Assembly (NCBI GenBank): GCA_027946555.1 | Contig: JAPEVC010000149.1 | Span: forward strand, 1 to 64,000 | Origin: Gnomoniopsis sp. IMI 355080 | Taxonomy: Eukaryota; Ascomycota; Sordariomycetes; Diaporthales; Gnomoniaceae | Direction of reading: 5' to 3' | DNA: 64,000 nucleotides | Shown: in pieces, positions 22,385-31,733 of the stretch | Layout of the letters: the number at the start of each line of letters is the position of its first letter | Position numbering within the stretch: position 1 is the stretch's first letter | Translations under genes and position numbers: made by a program | Notes under the pieces: generated by a model | The model's database searches: none | What the model saw: the letters and a program-made list of their open reading frames with translations, nothing else | Told to the model about the DNA's origin: nothing

Positions 22385-23622
22385 ATGACTTCCACCCCCG
22401 TGTCTTCAGCGTCACCGCCAGGTGTTTTGCCATTTCTCTGGCGAAAGCTTCGCACACTTGTCGGATTCCAGAAGGGCTATAACTTTCTTCTCTGGTCCAT
22501 CTTTGGTATTGGCCCCCTTGCTTTCACCCTAAGTCACTCTCCGTATCTCGACTACTTCGGCGTTTTCTGCAGAAAAAATTTCCTTTCCTCGGGAAACCAC
22601 GCAGCTCCCGGAGAATGTTATTACTTCCTCAACGGTGGCCGGGAACAGATGGGTATGATGCTTCACCTATACAGCATCATTCCATGCTGCTTCCTGGTAT
22701 TTTTCCAATTCGTCCCCATTATCCGACATAAATTCGTGCTTCTCCACCGCATCAACGGCTATCTCGTTGTCTTACTCATGGGCGTCGCCATCGTCAGCGG
22801 TCTCATGGTTCTCAGCGAGTCGTTCGGGGGCGACCCTGCCTGGCTGGCAGCGGTCACGATTCATAGCATCATGATAATCACTGGCCTTACCCTGGCTATG
22901 TTCAACATCAAGAAGTTGCAAATTGAGCAACATAGGGCGTGGATGCTGAGGACATGGATTTGGGTAAGCAACCGTCCCTTTCCCTGATGTCGAAACAGGC
23001 GATTTCCTTCTGACCAGCCCCCTTTCCCACAGGCTTTTTGCACCGTCAGCATGCGTGTCATCCAGCAGATAGGCGCGCGGCTACTGAGTAACAAGGGCTA
23101 TATTGCCCTAAAGCCCTGTGCGCAGATTGCGTCCGACGGTGTGCTCTCTGCGTCTGTCATCACGCAGCACTTCCCGAGTTGTGCGGCGTACTTCTCTGGC
23201 GAAAACATGAGCCAAATGGTCGTTGTGGAAGCAGATTACTTTGGCCTACCTATCGAAATCAACGTTGCATTGTCATTCGCGGCGGGTGCCTCGGCATTCT
23301 TGGCGCTGATCCTGCACATTCTCGGTGCGGAGTTATACGTGAGTGCCGTGACCGGTCATTGTGGAAGCAATAGAACTCATATTGCGGCAAATGCTAACCT
23401 GGTTCGTGATAGCTTCACTTGACGCCGGCAGAATCGGACCGTTTGCGACAGGCCTCGTACCACAAGCAACTTGCTGCGGGGATGAGGCATCCTGGACGAG
23501 CTGGACTGACGGTTGATCGCGTTGGTGATGCGTCGAGGTGGTCTCCTTGTGTCGAAGAGAAGATTGATTTTGACAGTGATGAAGCATCACTTGTGTCTCA
23601 TGAGACTTGTCGGAAAGCATGA
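22385..23622 (+). CDS. DUF2306-family multi-pass membrane protein
   Basis: Exons 22385-22963, 23033-23338 and 23413-23622 are all phase 0 with GTAAGC, GTGAGT, CACAG and GATAG signals. They give 364 residues. Seen: about seven hydrophobic segments, starting with LLWSIFGIGPLAFTL, then a block with conserved His (HRINGYLVVLLMGVAIVSG; AAVTIHSIMIITGLTLAMFN) and EQHRAWMLRTWIW, the latter being the hallmark of DUF2306 proteins, followed by a cytosolic, acidic C-terminal tail. The HR and EQHRAWM positions resemble the DUF2306/cytochrome-b561-like membrane fold known from fungi and bacteria; biochemical function is unknown for the family. It converges with the P450 gene about 630 bases downstream. Confidence 0.75.
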
Positions 23623-24251
23623 TGGTGTTGAATGGCTTTAAAAGTTCACAGTGCCTAGTTCTATATCTGTTGTAATCTGTGTAGTCTGATGTGTATCCGA
23701 GACGGAATGTTCCTGTAGACGAAAAAGCCTTATATCAACTTTTCAACCATTGTAACAGGGGATATCTCCAATCTTGCTAGCAGTCGTAATGTCTTCGTTT
23801 TAGGACATTGTGTTGGACGGAGGTCAATGTTTGTGGGCGAAGTTGTAGATCCTCAACGGACAGTGCTGGCTTCGGTATGGAGTGAAAGGAATGGCACCCT
23901 GGTATGTCATGGGTGCTTCCCGATTGGATAGAATAGATTTATGGCTCCCGATTAGGAAGGGAGAGTTAAGGCAGCTTATAATAAACAACTTTCAGCGTCC
24001 TCTACGTTATGAGATTCTGATTGTGTCTGATCCACCTATTGAACACCGTCGTCTGTCTGCGTGTCACAACAAAGACTTATTAGCAGCGGATGAAGCACAG
24101 GCATTCATACAAATGCAGTCACGTTGCTACCTAAACACCTTATTAGCATCGTACCCACCAGTTTAGCGATTGACTCCGACTTCTATTGCAAGGCTACCCG
24201 GAATCAAATGTGCCCACAGATTGACTTTCTTCTATGTATTCCTATTGAATC
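23623..24251. other. Convergent 3' spacer between DUF2306 gene and P450 gene
   Basis: 629 bases, AT-rich. It presumably holds both transcripts' 3' untranslated ends. No gene was seen. Confidence 0.6.
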
Positions 24252-26009
24252 TCACTGCTTCTTCGAAATGTACACCTCCAGACCCTCCTGCACTACAAAA
24301 AATGTTGCGTGCTCCTTGAACTTGCTAGGATCGACCAGTTCAAAATCGAAATCTCGCAGCAGTCGTGGGACGACCTTGTTAATCTCGAGGAGTGCCAAGT
24401 TGCGACCAATGCAAAGATGGCTGCCACCGCCAAACTATGCCAAAATTGTGTCAGCTTTGGAACACCGCTCTCGTCACACACAAACATTGTTCTAATCTGT
24501 GGAGACTTACCTGGAACATATACCTCTCCATCCTCCGTGCCTCCTCGACGTCACTTAACCACCGCTCTGGGCGATAGCTCTCCGCATCCTGCCCGAACGT
24601 TGCCTTGTCCCTGTGCAACACCCAGCCATTCACAGCGATGGCAACACCACCAGGGAAGAAGTGGCCATCCAGCTCGGCCCCCTCGGGCGGCACAGTCCGC
24701 GTGATGTCCAGCCCGACGGCGGGCCGAACCCGCATGGCCTCTTTGAGACACGCCTGGAAGTAGGAGAGGGTTTGCGCCTCGTTCCATGAGATGTTCCCGG
24801 TGGCTGGAATGGTGCCGTCGGCTGTGGCCTTGCTGATTTCTTCCTGTATGCGGGCGTATACGCGCGCGTCGGAAAGGACGTGAAAGAAGAAGGATTGCAT
24901 CGTGGAGGCGGTGGAGTCGGAACCGGCGAAGCTGCAGGCATTCTTCCGTCAGTGGTCCTGAGCTATTGTCACGACCTCATAGTCGTTCAGGAGAAAGGAA
25001 CTTACATAGCACCGTGTGCGACAGCAAAGACATCACCTTCGCCAAACTTCTCAGGATCTTTCAGATGGCCCTTGATCAAAGATGCCAACAGATCCTGCCT
25101 TCCATCACCACCCCTCCATTTGCCCTCACTCTCTTTATCGAATGGTCGTCTACGTCCCATCTCCTCCAACGCCATGCGGGTGATCAAAGAATTCTTCGGG
25201 CCCATGCCAGGAATATATGGAAGCAACGGGTTCCGTCGGCCAATCATGTCCAGCTCCGGAATCTGACCCGTCACTCCATTGTACTTTTGCATATCGTCGA
25301 TGGTCTTGATGGCACCGTCGACGTCCCGCCCCTGTTCGAGGAAGCCGAAGCTACGGCTGAATGCCATTTCACCCAACACGTCGAACGCAAACCAATGCAG
25401 CCAGTTCCCCAAGTTGACAACAGGCTTACCGGAAGTTGGGGGGAGCCCGCCGCGGTTCTCAGCCATGGCAGTCATCTTGGCCATAAAAAACTCAATTGTG
25501 TCGTCAATGAACGGGCTCAGCTGCTGCATGGCCGCCATGCTGTACGGCACATTGGCGACCTTCTTCTTTTGCGCGTGGACATCCTCGCGAATTTCGGTGA
25601 AGATATCGGGGTTCTCTGGCGGAGGAAAAACGTAGTAGAATTTAGTTTTGTAGAAGCGCTTGCCAGCAGACAAGAGCGTTCTGGCGGCCTCGGGCGAGGC
25701 CAGGGAGACTTCGTTGGGCGCGATGCGCACCACAGGGCCGTACTTGCGGTGTAGCTCGACATGATCCCAGTGGGTATGTTCCGAGGCGACGGACATGAAC
25801 TTCCAAAGGCGTGTGTAGCGTGCGAGCCATGGTCCTGGGTATTTACGCAGCGGCGAGGAAAGATGGTTGTAGAGGGCGCGAGTGACGATGGCGGCAGGGA
25901 TGATCACAAACCACCAGCGGACCAGGAACGGGAGAATGCCTGATAGAAAGGCTCTGGTCGGCGATATACGCCCATCGTCGGTTGATAGTCTATCGACGGG
26001 AACAGCCAT
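24252..26009 (-). CDS. Cytochrome P450 monooxygenase, pisatin-demethylase-like
   Basis: Minus-strand exons 25006-26009, 24511-24931 and 24252-24434 join cleanly (GTAAGT donors; CTGCAG and CATAG acceptors) into 535 residues. The start MAVPVDRLS is the only ATG at the 5' end. Seen: an N-terminal membrane anchor (LVRWWFVIIPAAIVTRAL), a Pro hinge (KYPGPWLARYTRLWKF), the I-helix AGSDST near 337-342, the K-helix E399-AM-R402, a PERW motif (YRPERWLSD) and the heme loop FGGGSHLCIGRN with Cys483 as thiolate ligand. All catalytic landmarks are intact. Substitution of the canonical AGxDTT by AGSDST is common. The overall resemblance (HRKYGPVVRIAPNEVSLASP; YYVFPPPENPDIFTEIRED) is to the pisatin demethylase/benzoate hydroxylase-like group of fungal P450s. 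The substrate cannot be assigned. No biosynthetic core gene lies nearby, so a detoxification or catabolic role is as likely as secondary metabolism. Confidence 0.92.
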
Positions 26010-27293
26010 GTTGATATGGGAGTGACTTGCGAGAAACACAGGTGTTGAGCCTAGTGTCCTTTGTGACCGTTCTTATGGGATGAAATCACGGCACGGATCT
26101 TTGTTGCGAAGAGCTTCATTCACAGTGATAACAAAAGTACCTGGATATATTATACATGACACGGAACGGTTCGCAGGTCTTGGATACGAAGAAAAAATAA
26201 TATATATATCTGGGGGCCGCGGCAATAGCAGAAGTCCTTCGGGCCCTTCAGCAGCGAAGCTCCCGGATCATCTTATCCAAGAATGAAACGCCAGGAACTT
26301 TGTCAAGATGAAGTAATCATAGGCGCTGGGCTTAAGTTGGTCACTTGCATAGTCGCGCAGGCATTTGGCCCAGGTAGCCAAGGCCGACATTGAATTCGGA
26401 CCCCTGATCACCCTCAGCTGTGCGTTGGGGAGATCTGCTAGGTCGGTGCTTCATCGCGATCATCCCTCGCGGGAAACTTCTTGAGACCCAAGGGTAGCTT
26501 CCGGCAAACCAAGTATCTGCCGACCGTTTGATAGGGCTTGACTGTTTGGGAGCGTGTCGTGTGAGCGCCTCTCTGGGGAAGCTGGGGGAGCTAAGGGTCG
26601 ACTTGGAGCCGCGCTGCGGAGAAAACGTGGAGGTTAGCCACACGTACCCCATGTTTTTCGTTTCTTATTTCTTCCGCGAGTGGCCAGGCACGGCTAGTAA
26701 AAATGACCACCGACTCAGTTTGCTTTAGAGTTCCACGACTGCCCCCGTAATTCCCTGGGCGCTCAGTCAGAGTCAGTCTTTTTCTATTGCTGGCTTTGCG
26801 CCGCTCAGATCAGAGGGTTGCTTTTCTGATCATGCAGCGCCCCTGTCCGCGAATATTGGATGCTTTTTTGGATCATCGTTCCGCCCAGTTCCGAAGGATC
26901 CGCAGCCAATGAATTGTTTTGCTTCTTGAGGGTTTCGCACGGTCTTGTTGTCCCTTTTATTATACGACGGAGCTGCACGAAATGAAGCCAAGTAGGCCAA
27001 GTTTGGGAACAAAAAACTATACCATAGCACCTAGGTACCTACCTAGTGTAGGGGGTGAAGTTGGGAATACATGGCTAAACTTCGGCTGAGGCTCCCGCGG
27101 AGCCTCGCTCTTTCATCCAGTTAGGGCCGGGCAGTTGGTCAAACAACCCCTGTCACCGGCCAACCGTCGGCCTTGACATCACCTCAACTCGGAAATCTTC
27201 ATTTGAGAGCTTCGGGCTGCTCTACCGACAATCTCTCACGACGTGAACAACACACACATCTCGTATAAGTCTTCAGTGACAAACCTTGTCTCA
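26010..27293. other. Divergent promoter region between P450 and isa2
   Basis: No gene is supported in 1.28 kb. It holds a TACCTAGGTA-type palindromic cluster at 27028-27047. The last 100 bases form the isa2 leader. Confidence 0.5.
27028..27047. repeat. Palindromic CCTAGGTACCTACCTAG motif
   Basis: The bases 27028-27047 contain overlapping CCTAGG and GGTACC palindromes followed by TACCTAG. Related short motifs recur only in intergenic DNA of this window, for example near 681, 6708, 6806, 21718, 43303, 43490, 43635 and 49360. Confidence 0.6.
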
Positions 27294-28147
27294 ATGACTT
27301 GTGCAAACACAGTCTCCACTGCCAAGCTGTTTGTGCAGCTTGCGCCGACCCGGGTCTCTCAGCCTGTCCTTGACTTCCTGTTGCCCCGGAGTTGGCCTAT
27401 TGCCACCACCTGTACGCCAGCTTTCCGTAGCAACCCAAATGAGAATTCAACGCGGTTCTCGATAGGTTCGGAGACGTCTGGGGCAGGGCGAAGATGGACA
27501 ATACGAAACAATCGGCTGTCACCAAGACTCGGCCTGTCCTCAACGTTCGCAGCCTGCCGCACGCCGACTAGGCGGTACACCCAGGCAGCGTACAACCCAC
27601 AGAAGGACGAAGATGGGAATGAAATGAAGCTGGAGATCACACCAAGAGCAGCTAAAGTTAGTACCTCTCTCCCCCTCCTTGACCGAGGCATCTTGTACTT
27701 CGTCGCAGACCCCAGTGCTGACCATTCCCACCCCACCAGCGCCTCTCCGACATCATGGCCAAAGATGCCAACCCACACCTAGCCCTGCGTATCCAAGTCG
27801 AATCTGGCGGATGCCACGGCTTTCAATACCTCATGTCGCTCGTCACGCTACCCTCCGAAGTTCCGGCGACACCGGCTGGAGCTTCTGAGCATCCGGGCGA
27901 CGGTGCGGAATCGGGGGCTGTGAGGGAAGACGACACGATACTCACTTACTCGGCTGAAGAAGGAGTCAAGACAGCGGATCTGAACAGGCCGAAAATCATA
28001 CTCGACACCCCGTCATTGGAACTTTTGAAGGGCAGCAAGGTCGATTATACGATGGAGCTCATTGGATCGCAGTTCAAGATCGTGGACAACCCGATGGCGA
28101 CAAGTTCTTGTGGTTGTGGAACAAGTTTCGATTTGAAGGCTCTTTGA
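27294..28147 (+). CDS. isa2: Mitochondrial iron-sulfur cluster assembly factor Isa2 (A-type carrier, ISCA2)
   Basis: Two exons, 27294-27656 and 27740-28147, phase 0 across GTTAGT...ACCAG, give 256 residues. The first ATG in frame is MTCANTV. Family knowledge: Isa1/Isa2 with Iba57 mature [4Fe-4S] clusters in the matrix, for aconitase and lipoate/biotin synthase. Seen: about 100 N-terminal residues rich in Arg, Ser and Thr with no acidic stretch, fitting a mitochondrial presequence. The HesB/A-type domain follows (ITPRAAKRLSDI, QVESGGCHGFQY), and the three cluster-ligand cysteines are present at C146, C245 and C247 (SSCGCGTSFD). An insertion of about 25 residues rich in Gly, Ala and Glu sits after the first Cys strand. 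The GGCHGFQY form separates Isa2 from Isa1. Confidence 0.93.
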
Positions 28148-28814
28148 ATTCAAAGAGAGACTGTTCAAAATGCAGATGGCGAAGGCGAAAGCAGCGCAGC
28201 TCTGTGATTATCACGATATAGCAGATACCCAGCATAGTCATGGCGAAAGTCAATACGTGGGCTGAGCCGCTCACCACTTACCACCTATCAAATCAAATCT
28301 GGTAATAACCACCTTTGCGACGTGCGCGGAAACAAAAGGGAGGAGGATGAGTACGTTGTTGGCTTCAGTTCATCAGCCCGGTAATAGTGGAAGCCCGTTT
28401 GCACATGCTCAAAATCTGACTCATCAGTGTTCTTCAACTTTGGCAGAGCAGAACCTAATTTTGTGCCTTTTCAAGCAGGTGCGACGTAGCAGTCACATTG
28501 CATGACTCTGCCAGCTTACACCGCATCACTGGTCTACGATCTGTGTATGGATAGGATTGACAGACAAGATATGACGAAGGGAGAGGACCATTGAAAATAC
28601 GGTAGTATTTTACCTGAGCCATATTACCGCAAGTATGTAGCAAAGAAACGGTGACCAGTCACAGAGAGGTACATGGGAGAGATGGTAATTCAGTCCTGAT
28701 CGGAAAAAAAACCAGACTTTTTGTCTCAATTAACGCCGTGCATCCATGCCCGAGTACCATTCCCTGCCCAAGTTCAAAGAGACCATTTTGCAACCCTGCC
28801 CTACAGCCAATTTT
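28148..28814. other. Convergent 3' spacer between isa2 and RPL7
   Basis: 667 bases with no supported gene. Likely both 3' untranslated regions. Confidence 0.6.
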
Positions 28815-30385
28815 CTAGTTCATCTGGCGGATGAGAGCGTTGATGTTCTCCTCACGGTTGCCAAGGTCACCACCCTCGATGAAGTGCTTGAACTTGCGGG
28901 AGTGGAAGCCGCCGTTGGGGTTGGACAGCTTGAAGGGCCACAGGAAGTTGGCGGCCTGCTTGAAGTTGGGGCCGACGGTGTAAATCTCGTGGATGAGATC
29001 CTCCATGCAGACAATGCCGTACTTGCCGAGGTTCTCCTCAATGATGGAGTTGTCAGTCAGGGCAATGCGCTGCTTGTCGACCTTTCCGTAACCGCGCTTG
29101 TAGATGAGCTCCTTGACGCTCTTCAGGTTGGGGTAACCGTAGGCGACCCAAGGCTCAATAACCTTGATCATCTCGGTGACGGCCTTGGTGACACGCACGA
29201 AGACACCGTTGTTGATCTGGAGGAGACGGAGGAGCTGGAGGATCTTGCGGGGCTTGGGGGCAATCTTGTTGATACTAAAGTGTTGTCAGCTACTGCTTGG
29301 TGAGACTGAACGAGCTTGGTCGTGCAACATACCCCTTGATACGGACGATGAAGATCAGCTGCGACTCGGCAGGGACGTAGAACTCGCCGCTCTGCTTGGC
29401 AACACGGCCCAGGCGGATCTTCTCGCGCTCTGCATCGCGGTACTCCTGGACGTACTTCTCAGCACGCTTGAAGATGACGCCACGCTTCTCCTTGTTGGCC
29501 TGTATGGTGGACAGTCAGCACGTGTATCTCCACAGGAATCAACGACCTCCAAAACATTCTCTCCATCGATCAGACCCGAAAGACAGTATATTCGCGGACA
29601 TCATCGACCGAAGTCTAGTCGTTGCGTGGATACGGTTGTTCATCACCTCGCTCGCATGTTCATGTAGGACATCTGGCACTGACCTTCTTCTTCTTGTCGG
29701 CCTCGGCAGTGCGCTCGGCGCGAGCCTTCTCCTGAGACTTGCGCTTCTTCAGAAGGGTCTCGGGGACCAAGATCTGGTCGTGGGTGGGGACGGTGCTATA
29801 CATCAGTTCAGATTAGTACGTAGTCCAGCATACCGAAGTATGAAAGAGAGCGCCGGTGGAGAACTGTTGCGAGTGCGACATTCTCTGCATGGCTAACTCG
29901 TTTGGTATCACTTTAATCGGTGAGGACCGTAGTCGAGCAGATGTGCGGACACACGTCAGTGACTGTGGGCAACCCTCATCCGACAACACCTCGAACCAGG
30001 TCGAGAAAGAATGCTCGCAGTGGGACAATCAACCAGCGGGCGAGGCGACCAGGTCACCTCACGCCCACGGTAATTCTGCGGCAATGGCTTTAAGAGCGAA
30101 GGTTGGTAAAGACCTTGTGCTCCAACACCCCGCACAACGTCTCTCAGTCTACAAGCTATGTTCCAAGCCTGGAGGAAAGAGGGAGAGGTGCAGGAAAGAT
30201 CGAGCCGGCTTGTTTTGCATGCTCCTCCGTAGAGTCACAGAGCAAAATTTGCCGAGCAGGAGAGGACCACGACAATCTGCAAGAGAAGCTCCGTAAACCA
30301 GGCGGTAGAGAGAAGGGGCGTGGGACAGCTGGCATCAAAGATGACACCAGCGTCGTCGTAGAGATCAAACGTACGTCGCAGGCAT
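28815..30385 (-). CDS. rpl7: Cytosolic 60S ribosomal protein L7 (uL30)
   Basis: Four minus-strand exons: 30375-30385, 29684-29795, 29333-29499 and 28815-29274, 249 residues, the normal length for eL7/uL30. The last three are certain from homology (VPETLLKKRKSQEKARAERT, RGVIFKRAEKYVQEYRDAE, INKIAPKPRKILQLLRLLQI, AYGYPNLKSVKELIYKRGYG). The first exon is only 11 bases (ATGCCTGCGAC), chosen because it carries a GTACGT donor and supplies the two bases needed to keep frame with the ACC codon. It implies a 579-base first intron. No nearer ATG with a phase-2 donor was found. The third intron is 58 bases. The second intron (29500-29683) contains a candidate box C/D snoRNA. RPL7 binds the large subunit near the 5S rRNA region. 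The gene is divergent from rps14. Confidence 0.93.
29565..29652 (-). ncRNA. Candidate box C/D snoRNA in RPL7 intron 2 (snR39b-like guide)
   Basis: On the minus strand a perfect box C (GTGATGA, 29646-29640) is followed after 66 bases by box D (CTGA, 29573-29570), giving a unit of about 87 bases. A C'-like TGATGTC lies between them. Directly upstream of box D the ten bases TCTTTCGGGT (29583-29574) are complementary to the universally conserved ACCCGAAAGA of large-subunit rRNA. By the box D plus five rule the paired target is the G of CCCG-AAAGA, equivalent to yeast 25S Gm805 (803 in older numbering), the target of snR39b. Host-gene logic also fits: yeast RPL7 introns carry snR39 and snR59, which guide the adjacent A807. 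The terminal stem is weak (CGA/TCG, three pairs). Confidence 0.65.
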
Positions 30386-31012
30386 TTTGAATGCGGGTTT
30401 TGGTCGACGGTCCCTGGGAGAATTGATCGAAGATGTCGGAAAGGAATGTGGGAAGGTTGAGGCGGTCGAGGCGGTCGAGGAGAAAACCAATAGCTCGCTG
30501 GGGTCGGAGGAAAGGGTGAAATTTCACTAGCGCAAATTTCATATCTCATAGTTTCAGCCAACAGTTTGCCGCACACGCCTTCGAGACCGGGTGGAGAAGA
30601 ACGGTCTATCAAGAATGGTCTACAAGTAGATGTTTCCAATTCATCTATTTTCGATCAAAAATCACTTCATAGAAATTTCTCCATGGAATACCATCTCATG
30701 TAGGGTACAAATTGTTCAAAACTTTTTCAAAAGACTTGTATGGTGTATCAGATGGCATATTTTCCTCTGTTCACATAGGGCAAGCAAGTCAAAAACTTAG
30801 TCCAGAATCCGGTCTGACAAGTGAGATAACTCCCCAGCAGTTTTGATTTTGCGAATGCAAAATTGTGGCCCTTGCTGAGTCAGCTTCCAGAAACCGAGCA
30901 CTTTTTTCGCCTATGCGAAGCACAGGCTTTTCTCTCCTACGACGTCTCTTGGTTCTTCGTCCACCATCGTATTAACTGTCAACGACCCAGTCGACCAACA
31001 ACTCAATTCAAA
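30386..31012. promoter_or_regulatory. Shared bidirectional promoter of rpl7 and rps14
   Basis: 627 bases separate the two divergent ribosomal-protein start codons. There is room for both leaders and one common regulatory core. An inverted repeat ATTTTGC-GAAT-GCAAAAT lies at 30846-30863, nearer rps14. A duplicated GGCGGTCGA unit lies near 30460-30480. I could not identify a confident homol-D or Rap1-type box by eye. Confidence 0.55.
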
Positions 31013-31733
31013 ATGCCTCCCAAGAAGACCACCACCCGCCCTGCCCAGGAGAACATCTCCTTGGGTCCCCAGGCCCGTGAGGGTGAGTAAACAATCTGCT
31101 GGTCCACGCGCACACGACAGCATCATTTGACTAACCCCTCCATCGCAGGTGAGCTCGTTTTCGGCGTTGCCCGTATCTTCGCCTCTTTCAATGACACCTT
31201 CGTCCACGTCACCGATCTCAGGTTCGTCAATCCGTGAAGCTTTAATTCGCTACCAAAGTCAGGCGGGGCAGACAAAGACAACGCCGTCTCTGAAGAGACT
31301 GATCCAAGATTGGGTATCATGAGCTCTGAGGCTAACATTCTGCTTCATTTCAGTGGCCGTGAGACCATCTGCCGTGTCACCGGTGGCATGAAGGTCAAGG
31401 CTGACCGTGACGAGTCCTCCCCCTACGCTGCCATGTTGGCTGCCCAGGACGTCGCTACCCGCTGCAAGGAGCTGGGTATCACCGCTCTCCACATCAAGAT
31501 CCGCGCCACTGGAGGTACGTCGACATTTTGAATTCCTGGTCGCCTTCAGCGAAGGACACAATGACTAACAAACCACCATAGGTAACGGCACCAAGACCCC
31601 CGGCCCCGGTGCCCAGTCTGCTCTCCGTGCTCTCGCCCGTTCCGGCATGAAGATCGGCCGTATCGAGGACGTTACCCCTACCCCCTCCGACTCTACCCGC
31701 AGAAAGGGTGGTCGCCGTGGTCGTCGTCTCTAA
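31013..31733 (+). CDS. rps14: Cytosolic 40S ribosomal protein S14 (uS11)
   Basis: Exons 31013-31082, 31149-31221, 31354-31514 and 31582-31733 give 151 residues. Phases 1, 2 and 1 are consistent, with donors GTGAGT, GTTCGT and GTACGT. Seen: the diagnostic uS11 stretches LVFGVARIFASFNDTFVHVT, ICRVTGGMKVKADRDESSPY, LHIKIRATGGNGTKTPGPGA and the basic C-terminus RKGGRRGRRL, all present. uS11 sits on the small-subunit platform and contacts the mRNA exit region. Length equals the family norm. The adjacent divergent rpl7 suggests co-regulation by shared upstream DNA. Confidence 0.97.

Noticed and set aside
29813..29893. Alternative RPL7 first exon starting MSHSQQFSTG
   Set aside because: It ends in phase 0 at a GTATGC donor, whereas exon 2 needs two preceding bases, so the join would shift the frame out of RPL7.
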